Assembly (NCBI RefSeq): GCF_024701375.2
Contig: NZ_CP113910.1
Location: 6,014,001 to 6,078,000 of the forward strand
Length of the DNA: 64,000 nucleotides
Reading direction: 5' to 3'
From: Streptomyces sp. KMM 9044
GTDB lineage: Bacteria; Actinomycetota; Actinomycetes; Streptomycetales; Streptomycetaceae
Below are positions 46,273-54,408 of this stretch, one piece after another (within the stretch, counting starts at the first letter, position 1; every line of letters begins with the position of its first letter). The position numbers were made by a program, and so were the translations under genes. The notes under the pieces are model-generated. The model was not told the DNA's origin. It made no database searches and saw nothing but the letters and a program-made list of their open reading frames with translations.

Positions 46273-47550
46273 TCAGCGGTAGAGCAGGTACTCCCGTCGC
46301 GTGCGCCGGAACGCCGCCAGGCCCTCCCGCCAGCCGGCCACCACCTCGTCCGTGTCCGCGCCCGCGTCGATCATCGTGCGCACCCGCTCGGAGCCGGTGA
46401 GCTGGTCGATCCAGTGATCCGGGCGCCAGGCGAACCCGCTCCACGCCCGCTTCGCGCTCACCAGCAGGCCCACCCCGGTACGCACCGGATCGAACGCCTC
46501 CCGGTCGTGCACATGGAGCTGCACACCCCCGACCGTCCTCCCCCGGAACTTGGAGAACGTCGGCGCGAAGTACGCCTCACGGAAGCGCACGCCCGCCAGA
46601 TCCAGCCCGTTCGCCCCGGCCGCCCAGCGCCCGTCGATCCCCTCCGCGCCCAGGAGCTCGAACGGCCGGGTCGTCCCGCGCCCCTCGGACAGGTTGGTGC
46701 CCTCGAACAGGCACGTCCCCGCGTACACCAGGGCCGTCTCGGGCGTCGGCATGTTGGGGCTGGGCGGTACCCAGGGCAGTCCTGAGGCGTCGTAGAAGTC
46801 GGACCGCCGCCAGCCCGACATCCGTACCGTCTCCAGGCGCACCGGCTCGGTCAGGAACTCGCCGTTGAACAGCCGAGCCAGCTCCGCCACCGTCATCCCG
46901 TGCGCCTGCGCGATCGGCTGCCGCCCGACGAACGTCGCGAACTCCGGGTGCAGCACGGGCCCCAGGGCGGCCCGCCCGGTCACCGGGTTCGGCCGGTCGA
47001 GGACCACGAACCGCCTGCCCGCGAGCTGCGCCGCCTCCATGCAGTCGTACAGCGTCCAGATGTACGTGTAGAAGCGGGCGCCCGCGTCCTGGATGTCGAA
47101 GACGACCGTGTCGACGCCCGACGCGGTGAAGACGTCGGCGAGCGGCCTGCCGCTCTTCAGATACGTGTCGTAGACGGGCAGCCCGGTCGCCGGGTCGTTG
47201 TAGCGGCCCTCCGAGCCGCCCGCCTGCGCGGTGCCCCGGAAGCCGTGTTCGGGGCCGAACACGGCGGTCAGGTCCACGCGGTCGTCGGCGTGCATGACGT
47301 CGACGATGTGCCGCACGTCCCGGGTGATGCCCGTCGGGTTGGTGACCACACCGACGCGCTCCCCGTCGAGCGGCGCGTACCCGTCCGCCAAGAGCTGCTC
47401 GAAGCCGGTGCGCAGGCCGCGCCCTTTGCCCGCCGGGGCCGCCGGACCGGATCCCGCGGGCCCTTCGGCCTGTCCCCGGGAGGCCGCCGCGGCGGCAGTC
47501 GCGAGGGTGGCTGCGGTGGTGGCGAGCAGGCTCCGTCTGGACAGTCTCAT
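46273..47550 (-). CDS. NamZ-like exo-beta-N-acetylmuramidase (DUF1343)
   Basis: 425 residues from ATG 47550. The start MRLSRRSLLATTAATLATAA has a twin-Arg (RRSLL) and should direct Tat export. The DUF1343 core shows GVVTNPTGITRDVRHIVDVM, FGPEHGFRGTAQAGG, VVFDIQDAGARFYTYIWTLY and TNLSEGRGTTRPFELLG. Characterised members remove terminal MurNAc from muropeptides or peptidoglycan chains, so this is likely an outside cell-wall recycling enzyme. No other recycling gene is adjacent. Confidence 0.88.
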   Translation of the reverse strand: MRLSRRSLLATTAATLATAAAAASRGQAEGPAGSGPAAPAGKGRGLRTGFEQLLADGYAPLDGERVGVVTNPTGITRDVRHIVDVMHADDRVDLTAVFGPEHGFRGTAQAGGSEGRYNDPATGLPVYDTYLKSGRPLADVFTASGVDTVVFDIQDAGARFYTYIWTLYDCMEAAQLAGRRFVVLDRPNPVTGRAALGPVLHPEFATFVGRQPIAQAHGMTVAELARLFNGEFLTEPVRLETVRMSGWRRSDFYDASGLPWVPPSPNMPTPETALVYAGTCLFEGTNLSEGRGTTRPFELLGAEGIDGRWAAGANGLDLAGVRFREAYFAPTFSKFRGRTVGGVQLHVHDREAFDPVRTGVGLLVSAKRAWSGFAWRPDHWIDQLTGSERVRTMIDAGADTDEVVAGWREGLAAFRRTRREYLLYR

Positions 47551-47667
47551 ACCGTGACCTCCGCGATCGCTCCCGATGTCATGTTCACGCACGGTAACGC
47601 GCGTGAACCGTCCGGGGAACGAGCCGGGCCGCCGCCGTTCGGCTCTTCCCTTTCCCTTCCACCCGAC

Positions 47668-47683
47668 ATACCGACCGGTTAGT
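47668..47683. promoter_or_regulatory. TetR-type motif upstream of the SDR gene
   Basis: ATACCGACCGGTTAGT, an imperfect palindrome centred on ACCGGT, 110-125 bases before the SDR start. It resembles many TetR operators. The TetR gene 1 kb downstream (48751) is the obvious candidate. Confidence 0.5.
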
Positions 47684-47792
47684 CTGGCGCGGTGCGTCGC
47701 GTCGCACGACGACGCGCCGAGCGATCGGGACGGCTGGTGGCCCTGCGGTCACGTGGCCGAGGAGCAACCGGGCAGCCGCGCCGAAGGAGCCG

Positions 47793-48566
47793 ATGATGGA
47801 AGCCGTACAGGGTGCGAAGGTGGTCGTCACGGGAGCCGGAGGCGGCATCGGGGCGGCACTCGCCCGCCGCTTCGCCGGCCGGGGGGCCCAGGTCGTCGTC
47901 AACGACCTGGACGCCGACCGCGCCAAGGCCGTCGCCGACGAGATCGGCGGCATCGCGCTCCCGGGCGACGCCTCGTCCGTCGTCCCCGACGCCCGGGACG
48001 CGCTCGGCGGCACGATCGACGTCTACTGCGCCAACGCCGGCGTCGGCCGCGACGGCGGGGGACCCGGCGACCCGCTCGACGAGCAGGGCTGGGCACTCTC
48101 CTGGGACGTCAACGTCATGGCCCACGTCCGCGCGGCGCACACGCTGCTCCCGGACTGGCTGGAGCGCGGCAGCGGCCGCTTCGTCTCCACCGTCTCCGCC
48201 GCCGGACTGCTCACCATGATCGGCACGGCCCCCTACAGCGTCACCAAGCACGGTGCCTATGCCTTCGCAGAGTGGCTGTCGCTGACGTACCGTCACCGTG
48301 GAGTGAAAGTCCACGCGATCTGCCCGCAGGGCGTGCGCACCGACATGCTCACCGCCAGCGGCAGCGCGGGCGACCTGGTCCTCGGGCCGACCGCGATCGA
48401 GCCGGACGACGTGGCCGACGCCCTGTTCCACGGTATCGACGAGGACCGCTTCCTGATCCTGCCGCACCCCGAGGTCGCGGAGTACTACCGGGCCCGCGCC
48501 GCCGACCCGGAACGCTGGCTCGGCGGAATGAACCGCATCCAGCGGCACTGGGAGTCCACCAGGTGA
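47793..48566 (+). CDS. Short-chain dehydrogenase/reductase
   Basis: 257 residues, ATG 47793 or 47796 with AAGGAG upstream. NAD(P)-binding GAGGGIG, structural CANAGVG (variant of NNAG), catalytic Ser near STVSAAG and YSVTK (Tyr-x3-Lys). It oxidises or reduces a secondary alcohol/ketone, possibly a hydroxyacyl-CoA. It precedes a TetR gene and faces an acyl-CoA dehydrogenase/kinase operon, so it probably belongs to that pathway. Confidence 0.88.
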   Translation: MMEAVQGAKVVVTGAGGGIGAALARRFAGRGAQVVVNDLDADRAKAVADEIGGIALPGDASSVVPDARDALGGTIDVYCANAGVGRDGGGPGDPLDEQGWALSWDVNVMAHVRAAHTLLPDWLERGSGRFVSTVSAAGLLTMIGTAPYSVTKHGAYAFAEWLSLTYRHRGVKVHAICPQGVRTDMLTASGSAGDLVLGPTAIEPDDVADALFHGIDEDRFLILPHPEVAEYYRARAADPERWLGGMNRIQRHWESTR

Positions 48567-48750
48567 TGCCGGACGACACCAGGTGACGCCGGTGCGCGGG
48601 AGGCCCCGCGTACCGCGATGCGGTCCTGCCCGGCGCGCCGGGGCCGAGGGATGGGAAGATCCCCGTCGGGGACGGACCGGGTCCCCGGGCCGACTGCGAG
48701 CGGCAATACCAGCAGTGTGTGACGACGACCGGCAGTGACACGGAAGGCAG

Positions 48751-49353
48751 GTGGCGGAAGTGCCCAGGACGACGGACGGCGACGGGCCCCCGGTGCCGCA
48801 GCGGCTCCTGGCCGCCGCCACCCGGCTCTTCGCCGAGCAGGGATACGACCGTACTTCGGTACAGGAGATCGTCGAGGTGGCCGGAGTCACCAAGGGCGCG
48901 CTCTACCACTACTTCGGCTCCAAGGACGACCTGCTGCACGAGATCTACGCACGCGTGCTGCGCGTCCAGCAGGAGCGTCTGGACGCCTACGCGAACGCCG
49001 ACGAGCCGGTCGACAAGCGCCTGCGGGGCGCGGCGGCGGACGTCGTGGTCACGACGATCGAGAACCTCGACGACGCGTCGATCTTCTTCCGCTCCATGCA
49101 CCACCTGAGCCCGGAGAAGAACAAGCAGGTACGGGCCGAGCGCCGCCGCTACCACGAGCGCTTCCGCGCGCTGGTGGAGGAGGGCCAGGCGGCCGGCGTG
49201 TTCTCCACGGCCACCCCGGCCGACCTGGTGGTGGACTACCACTTCGGCTCGGTCCACCACCTGTCGACCTGGTACCGCCCCGACGGCCCCCTCACCCCGC
49301 AGCAGGTCGCCGACCACCTCGCCGACCTGCTGCTGCGCGCCCTGCGCCCCTGA
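48751..49353 (+). CDS. TetR-family regulator
   Basis: 200 residues from GTG 48751 (GGAAGG upstream). Helix-turn-helix TSVQEIVEVAGVTKGALYHYFGSKDDLLH; C-terminal helices with FFRSMHHLSPEKNKQV and YHFGSVHHLSTWYRPDGPL. It belongs to the group that controls fatty-acid and acyl-CoA dehydrogenase genes. It lies after the SDR gene (184 bp) and is convergent with the acyl-CoA dehydrogenase/kinase operon. Motifs at 47668 and 51704 are candidate binding sites. Confidence 0.88.
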   Translation: MAEVPRTTDGDGPPVPQRLLAAATRLFAEQGYDRTSVQEIVEVAGVTKGALYHYFGSKDDLLHEIYARVLRVQQERLDAYANADEPVDKRLRGAAADVVVTTIENLDDASIFFRSMHHLSPEKNKQVRAERRRYHERFRALVEEGQAAGVFSTATPADLVVDYHFGSVHHLSTWYRPDGPLTPQQVADHLADLLLRALRP

Positions 49354-49362
49354 GGCGCAGCA

Positions 49363-49386
49363 GGGCCCACCGGGGCCGGTGGGCCC
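49363..49386. terminator. Hairpin between TetR and acyl-CoA dehydrogenase genes
   Basis: GGGCCCACC / GGTGGGCCC, a 9 bp perfect stem with loop GGGGCC, between convergent genes. Confidence 0.7.
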
Positions 49387-49400
49387 CGGGTCCGCACCTC

Positions 49401-50615
49401 CTACCGGTACTTCTTGATCTCCCGCCGTGCCAGCGACCGCTGGTGCACCTCGTCCGGGCCGTCGGCGATCATCAGGGTCCGCGCGGCGGCGTACAGCTCG
49501 GCCAGCGGGTGGTCCTGACTGACCCCGCCCGCTCCGTACAGCTGGATGGCCCGGTCGAGGATGCCGACGACCGTGCGCGGAGTGGCGATCTTGATGGACT
49601 GGATCTCGGTGTGCGAGCCCCGGTTGCCGACGGTGTCCATCATCCAGGCCGTCTTCAGTACCAGCAGGCGCACCTGTTCGACGGCGACCCGCGCGTCCGC
49701 GATCCAGTTCTGCACGACACCCTGCTGGGCCAGCGACTTGCCGAAGGCCTCACGGGACACGGCCCGCCTGCACATCAGCTCGATCGCCCGCTCGGCCATG
49801 CCGATCAGCCGCATGCAGTGGTGGATCCGGCCGGGACCGAGCCGTGCCTGGGCGATGGCGAAGCCGCCGCCCTCCTCGCCGATCAGGTTCGGCACCGGCA
49901 CGCGCGCCTGGTCGAAGACCACCTCGGCATGGCCGCCGTGGTAGTGGTCCTCGTAGCCGAACACCTGCATGGCACGCTTGATCGTGACGCCCGGGGTGTC
50001 GCGCGGCACCAGGAGCATGGACTGCTGACGCCGGATGTCCGCCCCGTCGGGGTCGGTCTTGCCCATCACGATGAAGATCCTGCAGTCCGGGTGCATCGCC
50101 CCGGAGATGTACCACTTGCGGCCGGTGACGACGTACTCGTCGCCGTCCCGCTCGATGCGCGTGGTGATGTTGGTGGCGTCGGAGGACGCCACGTCCGGCT
50201 CGGTCATCGCGAACGCCGAGCGGATCCCACCGGCCAGCAGCGGCTCCAGCCACTGCTTCTTCTGCTGTTCGTCGCCGAACTGCGCCAGCACCTCCATGTT
50301 GCCGGTGTCGGGCGCCGCGCAGTTCGTCGCCGTGGGCGCCAGCTGCGGGGAGCGGCCCATGATCTCGGCGAGTGGCGCGTACTGGAGGTTGGTGAGCCCG
50401 GCACCGTACGCGGAGTCGGGCAGGAACAGGTTCCACAGGCCCTGCCTGCGCGCCTCGGCCTTGAGCTCCTCCACCACGGGGGTGTTCGCCCACGGCGAGT
50501 CCAGCGCGGCGCGCTGCTCGTCGGCGATGTGCTCGGCGGGGAGGACGTGCTCGTCCATGAAGGCGAGAAGCCTGGCCCGCAGTTCCTCGGTGCGTGCGTC
50601 GAACGTGAAGTCCAT
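49401..50615 (-). CDS. Acyl-CoA dehydrogenase of the ACAD10/ACAD11 type
   Basis: 404 residues. FAD signatures AFAMTEPDVASSDATNI and RKWYISGAMHPDC; the C-terminus is IADGPDEVHQRSLARREI in place of the usual YEGT, as in ACAD10/11 proteins. These work with an APH-like kinase. In known cases a 4-hydroxyacyl-CoA is phosphorylated and the dehydrogenase-fold partner then removes the phosphate to leave an enoyl-CoA. Here the kinase gene ends 3 bp upstream and the start is coupled to it. The reaction is inferred from that pairing. Confidence 0.88.
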   Translation of the reverse strand: MDFTFDARTEELRARLLAFMDEHVLPAEHIADEQRAALDSPWANTPVVEELKAEARRQGLWNLFLPDSAYGAGLTNLQYAPLAEIMGRSPQLAPTATNCAAPDTGNMEVLAQFGDEQQKKQWLEPLLAGGIRSAFAMTEPDVASSDATNITTRIERDGDEYVVTGRKWYISGAMHPDCRIFIVMGKTDPDGADIRRQQSMLLVPRDTPGVTIKRAMQVFGYEDHYHGGHAEVVFDQARVPVPNLIGEEGGGFAIAQARLGPGRIHHCMRLIGMAERAIELMCRRAVSREAFGKSLAQQGVVQNWIADARVAVEQVRLLVLKTAWMMDTVGNRGSHTEIQSIKIATPRTVVGILDRAIQLYGAGGVSQDHPLAELYAAARTLMIADGPDEVHQRSLARREIKKYR

Positions 50616-50618
50616 GGT

Positions 50619-51665
50619 TCAGCCCTTCCGGAGGCCTTCGCGAAGCGTGGTCAGACCGTGCTCGATGAAAACGGGGACGAGATCGCCGATGCGGTCGAAG
50701 CCGGGGCCGACGGTCTGTCCCAGCGTGTAGCGGTAGTGGATGCCCTCGAGGATCACCGCGAGCTTGAACCAGGCGAACGCGGTGTACCAGGAGACCGCGC
50801 AGACGTCGCGGCCCGAACGGGCGGCGTACCGTTCGATCAGCTCGGTGGGCGACGGATGCCCGGGGGCCTCGGCGGTCGTGGAGACCGGGGAGTCGGGCAT
50901 GCCCAGCGGCATGCCGTACATCACCAGCAGGCCGAGGTCGGTCAGCGGATCGCCGAGCGTGGACATCTCCCAGTCGAGGACCGCCCGGATCGAGTCGGTG
51001 CCCCCGTCGGCGCTCGCGATCAGGACGTTGTCCAGGCGGTAGTCGCCGTGCACCACGGCCGGTGCGGGGGAGCGGGGCAGCTCCCGGCCGAGCGCGGCGT
51101 GCAGTTCGTCGATCCCGGCCAGGTCCCGGTTGCGGGAGGCGTCCAGTTGCTTGCCCCAGCGTCGCAGCTGCCGGTCCAGGAAGCCCTCGGGACGGCCGAA
51201 GCCCGCCAGGCCCACCTCGTCGGGGTCCACGGCGTGCAGGTCGACCAGCGTGTCCACCAGGCCGAGCACCGCCTGCCGGGTGCGCTCCGGGCCGAGCGGC
51301 GCCAGCTGGCCGGCCGTCCGGTACGGGGTGCCCTCGACGAACTCCATGACGTAGAAGGGCGCCCCCAGTACCTCCTCGTCCTCGCACAGCAGGACGGTGC
51401 GGGGTACCGGGACGGGGGTGGAGTGCAGCGCGCTGATCACCCGGTGCTCGCGCCTCATGTCGTGCGCGGTGGCCAGGACATGGCCGAGCGGAGGACGCCG
51501 TACCACCCACTTGGCGGTGCCGTCGGAGACTGTGTACGTGAGGTTCGACCGGCCGCCCTCGATCAGCCGGCCGGAGAGCGGGCCGTTCACCAGGCCGGGC
51601 CGTTCCCGGGCGAGCAGCGCGCCCAGCCGGTCGAGATCCAGTCCGGGCGGGTGGTCGGGGCTCAT
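50619..51665 (-). CDS. APH-fold kinase, LvaA/ACAD10-kinase-like
   Basis: 348 residues, ATG 51665 with AGGAG upstream. N-lobe: LIEGGRSNLTYTVSDG and KWVVRRPPLG; C-lobe: catalytic VVHGDYRLDNVLI (Asp and Asn) and metal-binding VLDWEMSTLGDPLTDLG. The family is usually annotated as aminoglycoside phosphotransferase-like. Coupling to an ACAD10/11-type dehydrogenase argues for a 4-hydroxyacyl-CoA kinase as in bacterial levulinate/4-hydroxyacid catabolism (LvaA), not drug resistance. It is first in a two-gene operon, divergent from the quinone oxidoreductase. Confidence 0.85.
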   Translation of the reverse strand: MSPDHPPGLDLDRLGALLARERPGLVNGPLSGRLIEGGRSNLTYTVSDGTAKWVVRRPPLGHVLATAHDMRREHRVISALHSTPVPVPRTVLLCEDEEVLGAPFYVMEFVEGTPYRTAGQLAPLGPERTRQAVLGLVDTLVDLHAVDPDEVGLAGFGRPEGFLDRQLRRWGKQLDASRNRDLAGIDELHAALGRELPRSPAPAVVHGDYRLDNVLIASADGGTDSIRAVLDWEMSTLGDPLTDLGLLVMYGMPLGMPDSPVSTTAEAPGHPSPTELIERYAARSGRDVCAVSWYTAFAWFKLAVILEGIHYRYTLGQTVGPGFDRIGDLVPVFIEHGLTTLREGLRKG

Positions 51666-51703
51666 ACGCGCTCCTACGGGCCGGTGACAGTACCGAACAT
51701 ATG

Positions 51704-51722
51704 ATGCCGACCAGTCGGTATG
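51704..51722. promoter_or_regulatory. TetR-type palindrome in the kinase/oxidoreductase divergon
   Basis: ATGCCGACCAGTCGGTATG: arms TGCCGAC/GTCGGTA (6 of 7 paired) around CA, 39-57 bases before the kinase start and 118 before the divergent oxidoreductase. It is related to, but not identical in spacing with, the motif at 47668. Confidence 0.55.
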
Positions 51723-51839
51723 CAGTCCAGGGCGGGGGTGAAACGTGATCGGGGCCACGAGCCGGGGATCGGTCCGCACCCCGGGTGCGACCAGGTCATC
51801 CACTTGCGCCGCGGGAGGCAACGGCGAAGGCTCGGACCC

Positions 51840-52784
51840 ATGAAAGCGATCAGCTATGCACAGTACGGCGGCCCCGAGGTACTCGAACTCACGGAGATGC
51901 CGGAGCCCCGGGTCGGCCCCGACTCCGTGCTCGTGAAGGTGCGGGCGGCGGCCGTCAACCCCGTCGACTGGAAGTGCCGCGAGGGCCACCTCGACCAGAT
52001 CCTGAGCCCGGTGTTCCCCGTCGTTCCGGGCTGGGACGTCTCGGGCGTGGTGGTACGGCCGGGCGCCGCCGCCCCCGAGTTCGCCGCCGGTGACGAGGTC
52101 ATCGGCTACGTGCGCGAGGACTTCCTCTCCCGCGGCACCTTCGCCGAGTACGTGGCCGCCCCGGTGCGCGCCCTCGCGCGCAAGCCGCGCAGCCTGTCCT
52201 TCGAGGAGGCCGCCGGACTGCCCCTCGTGGGACTCACCGCCCACCAGATGCTGCACAAGGTCCTTCGGGTGAGGCGCGGCGAGACCGTCCTGGTGCACGC
52301 CGCGGCCGGCGGTGTCGGCTCCGTCGCCGTCCAGCTCGCCGCACACCTCGGCGCCCGCGTCATCGGTACGGCCAGCGAGCGCAACCACGACTTCGTCCGA
52401 AGCCTGGGCGGGGAACCGGTGACCTACGGCGACGGCCTCGCCGAGCGGCTGCGGGGCCTCGCCCCGGGCGGTGTGGACGCCGTGTTCGACTCGGTCGGCG
52501 GTGACGCCCTGAAGGACTCCGCCACGGCCCTGGCGTCCGGGGGCCGCCTCGCGTCGATCACCGACCCCGCCGTCGTGGAGTACGGCGGCCGCTACTGGTT
52601 CGTCCGCCCCGATCCGCAGGACCTCGGGCACCTGTCCGAACTGGCGGAACGGGGCGTCGTGAGCGTGCACGTCTCCGAGACGTTCCCGCTGGAACGCGCG
52701 GCGGACGCCCACCGCCTCAACCAGGAGGGCCGGACCAGGGGGAAGATCGTCGTGACGGTGGACGAGGGGACGGACAACGGATAG
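51840..52784 (+). CDS. NADPH:quinone oxidoreductase-like MDR protein
   Basis: 314 residues from ATG 51840. Zinc-free medium-chain reductase: AAAVNPVDWKCREG, VIPG-like VVPGWDVSGVV, and the NADPH loop VLVHAAAGGVGSVAVQLAAH. It reduces quinones or enones. It is divergent from the kinase/acyl-CoA dehydrogenase operon across 174 bp holding a palindrome, so it may handle a reactive enone or enoyl product of that pathway. Confidence 0.88.
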   Translation: MKAISYAQYGGPEVLELTEMPEPRVGPDSVLVKVRAAAVNPVDWKCREGHLDQILSPVFPVVPGWDVSGVVVRPGAAAPEFAAGDEVIGYVREDFLSRGTFAEYVAAPVRALARKPRSLSFEEAAGLPLVGLTAHQMLHKVLRVRRGETVLVHAAAGGVGSVAVQLAAHLGARVIGTASERNHDFVRSLGGEPVTYGDGLAERLRGLAPGGVDAVFDSVGGDALKDSATALASGGRLASITDPAVVEYGGRYWFVRPDPQDLGHLSELAERGVVSVHVSETFPLERAADAHRLNQEGRTRGKIVVTVDEGTDNG

Positions 52785-52853
52785 ACGGCGGACGGGGCGG
52801 CGGCGGAAGACCGGCAGCCCGTCGGGCCGGGCGCCCGTCGGCCGCGTACGTCG

Positions 52854-53189
52854 TCAGCTCCGGAGGACGAGGGCCGCCCCGCACACGGCCAGGGCCGCGA
52901 TGCAGAGCACCGCCGCGGTGAGGTTCTGCGGGGCGGGCCCGGCCGGGGCGCCGGTGGCCGCGAGGGTGCCGATCCGCCGGTGGGCGATCAGGAGAAACCC
53001 CAGCCAGCAGGCGCAGCACAGCGCGCACAGAACCACCCCGGCGGCCGACACCCCGCCGTGCAGCGCGGTCCGCACCGCCAGCACGGACGCGACCGTGCAC
53101 GTCAGGGTCGTACGGCGCCAGGCGAGCCGGGTCCGCTCGGGCTGCAGCCCGGGGTCCCGGTCCGCCCGCACCCCGGCCGGCCCGGTCAT
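52854..53189 (-). CDS. DUF202 small membrane protein
   Basis: 111 residues, ATG 53189 overlapping the stop of the upstream DUF202 gene (ATGA). The domain begins LQPERTRLAWRRTTLTCTVA and has three membrane helices to the C-terminus. Function unknown in the family. With its neighbour it forms a two-gene unit that probably makes a hetero-oligomer. Confidence 0.82.
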   Translation of the reverse strand: MTGPAGVRADRDPGLQPERTRLAWRRTTLTCTVASVLAVRTALHGGVSAAGVVLCALCCACWLGFLLIAHRRIGTLAATGAPAGPAPQNLTAAVLCIAALAVCGAALVLRS

Positions 53190-53578
53190 CCGTCCCACCC
53201 GGCGAGCACCACGACGACCATCGCCAGCGCGACGGCGGCGACGACCATGCTCAGCAGCACCGGGAACCGGGACACCGGCAGGTCCTCGCCGCGCCGCATG
53301 GCCCGCTCGCAGCGCACCCAGTGGTTGACCGCGCGCAGCGCGCACAGCACCCCCGCGGAGAGCAGCGCCAGCGCGAGCCCGACCCGCCAGCCCCAGCGCA
53401 GGTCCGGCAGGAACTGGTCCACGGCGAAGCCGCCGCCGACCAGCGCGAGCGCGGTCCGCAGCCAGGCCAGGAACGTGCGCTCGTTCGCCAGGGAGAACCG
53501 GTAGTCGGGCGTATCCCCTTCCTCCCGCACGTCCTGGGGCGCGAACCACAACCGGACGTTCCGTATGAAGTCGATCAC
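53186..53578 (-). CDS. YidH-type DUF202 membrane protein
   Basis: 130 residues. The N-terminal LWFAPQDVREEGDTPDYRFS and ANERTFLAWLRTALALVGGG are the YidH/DUF202 signature, then three membrane helices. It is upstream of and coupled to a second, shorter DUF202 gene, an arrangement common in actinobacteria. No function is established. Confidence 0.85.
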   Translation of the reverse strand: MIDFIRNVRLWFAPQDVREEGDTPDYRFSLANERTFLAWLRTALALVGGGFAVDQFLPDLRWGWRVGLALALLSAGVLCALRAVNHWVRCERAMRRGEDLPVSRFPVLLSMVVAAVALAMVVVVLAGWDG

Positions 53579-53625
53579 TCCGCGACCCTACCCGGAGGCC
53601 GGGACGTGGGCGTGGCCGGTGTGGC

Positions 53626-54177
53626 TCACCGGCTCGGGCCGTCCGGCTGCCCGCGGTGGGCCCTGAGGCGTTCGTACGCTTCCAGGCCGTCCGGAGTCCA
53701 CGCCCACTCGCCCAGACGGCGCTCCAGCTCCGGCCCGGTCAGGAAGGCATGCCAGGCCACCTCCTCGGCCCGGGGCTTCACCGGCAGGTCGCAGCGGACC
53801 TCGTGGACCGCCGACCACCAGCTCCGTTTGCCACCGTCGTCGTAGAGGAACGTGAAGAGGAACGTGGGCTGCGGCAGCCCGGACACGCCCAGCTCCTCCT
53901 CGGTCTCCCGCAGGGCGGCCTCGGCGTAGCTCTCGCCGGTGCCCACGACACCGCCGACGAACATGTCGTACAGGGAGGGGTGGACGAGCTTGGTCGCCGT
54001 GCGCCGGTGTACGAAGATCCGGTCCTCGGCGTCCCTGACCAGGATGAACGCGCAACGGTGCCGCAGACCTCGCGCGTAGGCCTCACCGCGTGGGGCCCGG
54101 CCGGTCACCCGGTCGTTCTCGTCCACGATGTCGAGGATCTCGTCGGCGGCGGGCACGGGACGGTCGGCGGCAGCCAT
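53626..54177 (-). CDS. Nudix hydrolase
   Basis: 183 residues from ATG 54177. The Nudix box is intact: GGVVGTGESYAEAALRETEEELGV (G-x5-E-x7-REx2EExG, counted from the second Gly). The N-terminal DEILDIVDENDRVTGRAPRGEA and HRCAFILVRDA resemble isopentenyl-diphosphate isomerase-like Nudix proteins of the YfcD group. It probably hydrolyses a nucleoside or isoprenoid diphosphate; substrate unknown. It stands alone between the DUF202 pair and a divergent gene. Confidence 0.85.
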   Translation of the reverse strand: MAAADRPVPAADEILDIVDENDRVTGRAPRGEAYARGLRHRCAFILVRDAEDRIFVHRRTATKLVHPSLYDMFVGGVVGTGESYAEAALRETEEELGVSGLPQPTFLFTFLYDDGGKRSWWSAVHEVRCDLPVKPRAEEVAWHAFLTGPELERRLGEWAWTPDGLEAYERLRAHRGQPDGPSR

Positions 54178-54408
54178 GCACCCATCGAAGCAGGGTCCGC
54201 GCCGAGCCCGTCCACGCGGGTCCCCAGGACCTGCCGTGTGGCAAGCGACATGCCCGTGACGCCGGCTGACGCGTGTAATGCCTCGGGTGCCCTTGACGTC
54301 AACTGTTGGCTGGCGATTCACTGTCCGTGATCAGTCCATGGCTGACGGCATCCGGCCGCTGTCGTACGGGCCGACCGCCCGCCATGGGCCGAGCCACCGG
54401 AAGAGCGC

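Noticed and set aside
45958..46400. Cys-rich small protein (MSVAASLAAPALGGCPGGCP) in the 45.7-46.3 kb gap
   Set aside because: No ribosome site, low-complexity product, runs antisense into the NamZ-like gene.
50619..51665. Aminoglycoside-resistance kinase
   Set aside because: The fold is APH, but coupling to an ACAD10/11-type dehydrogenase and acyl-CoA genes points to metabolism.
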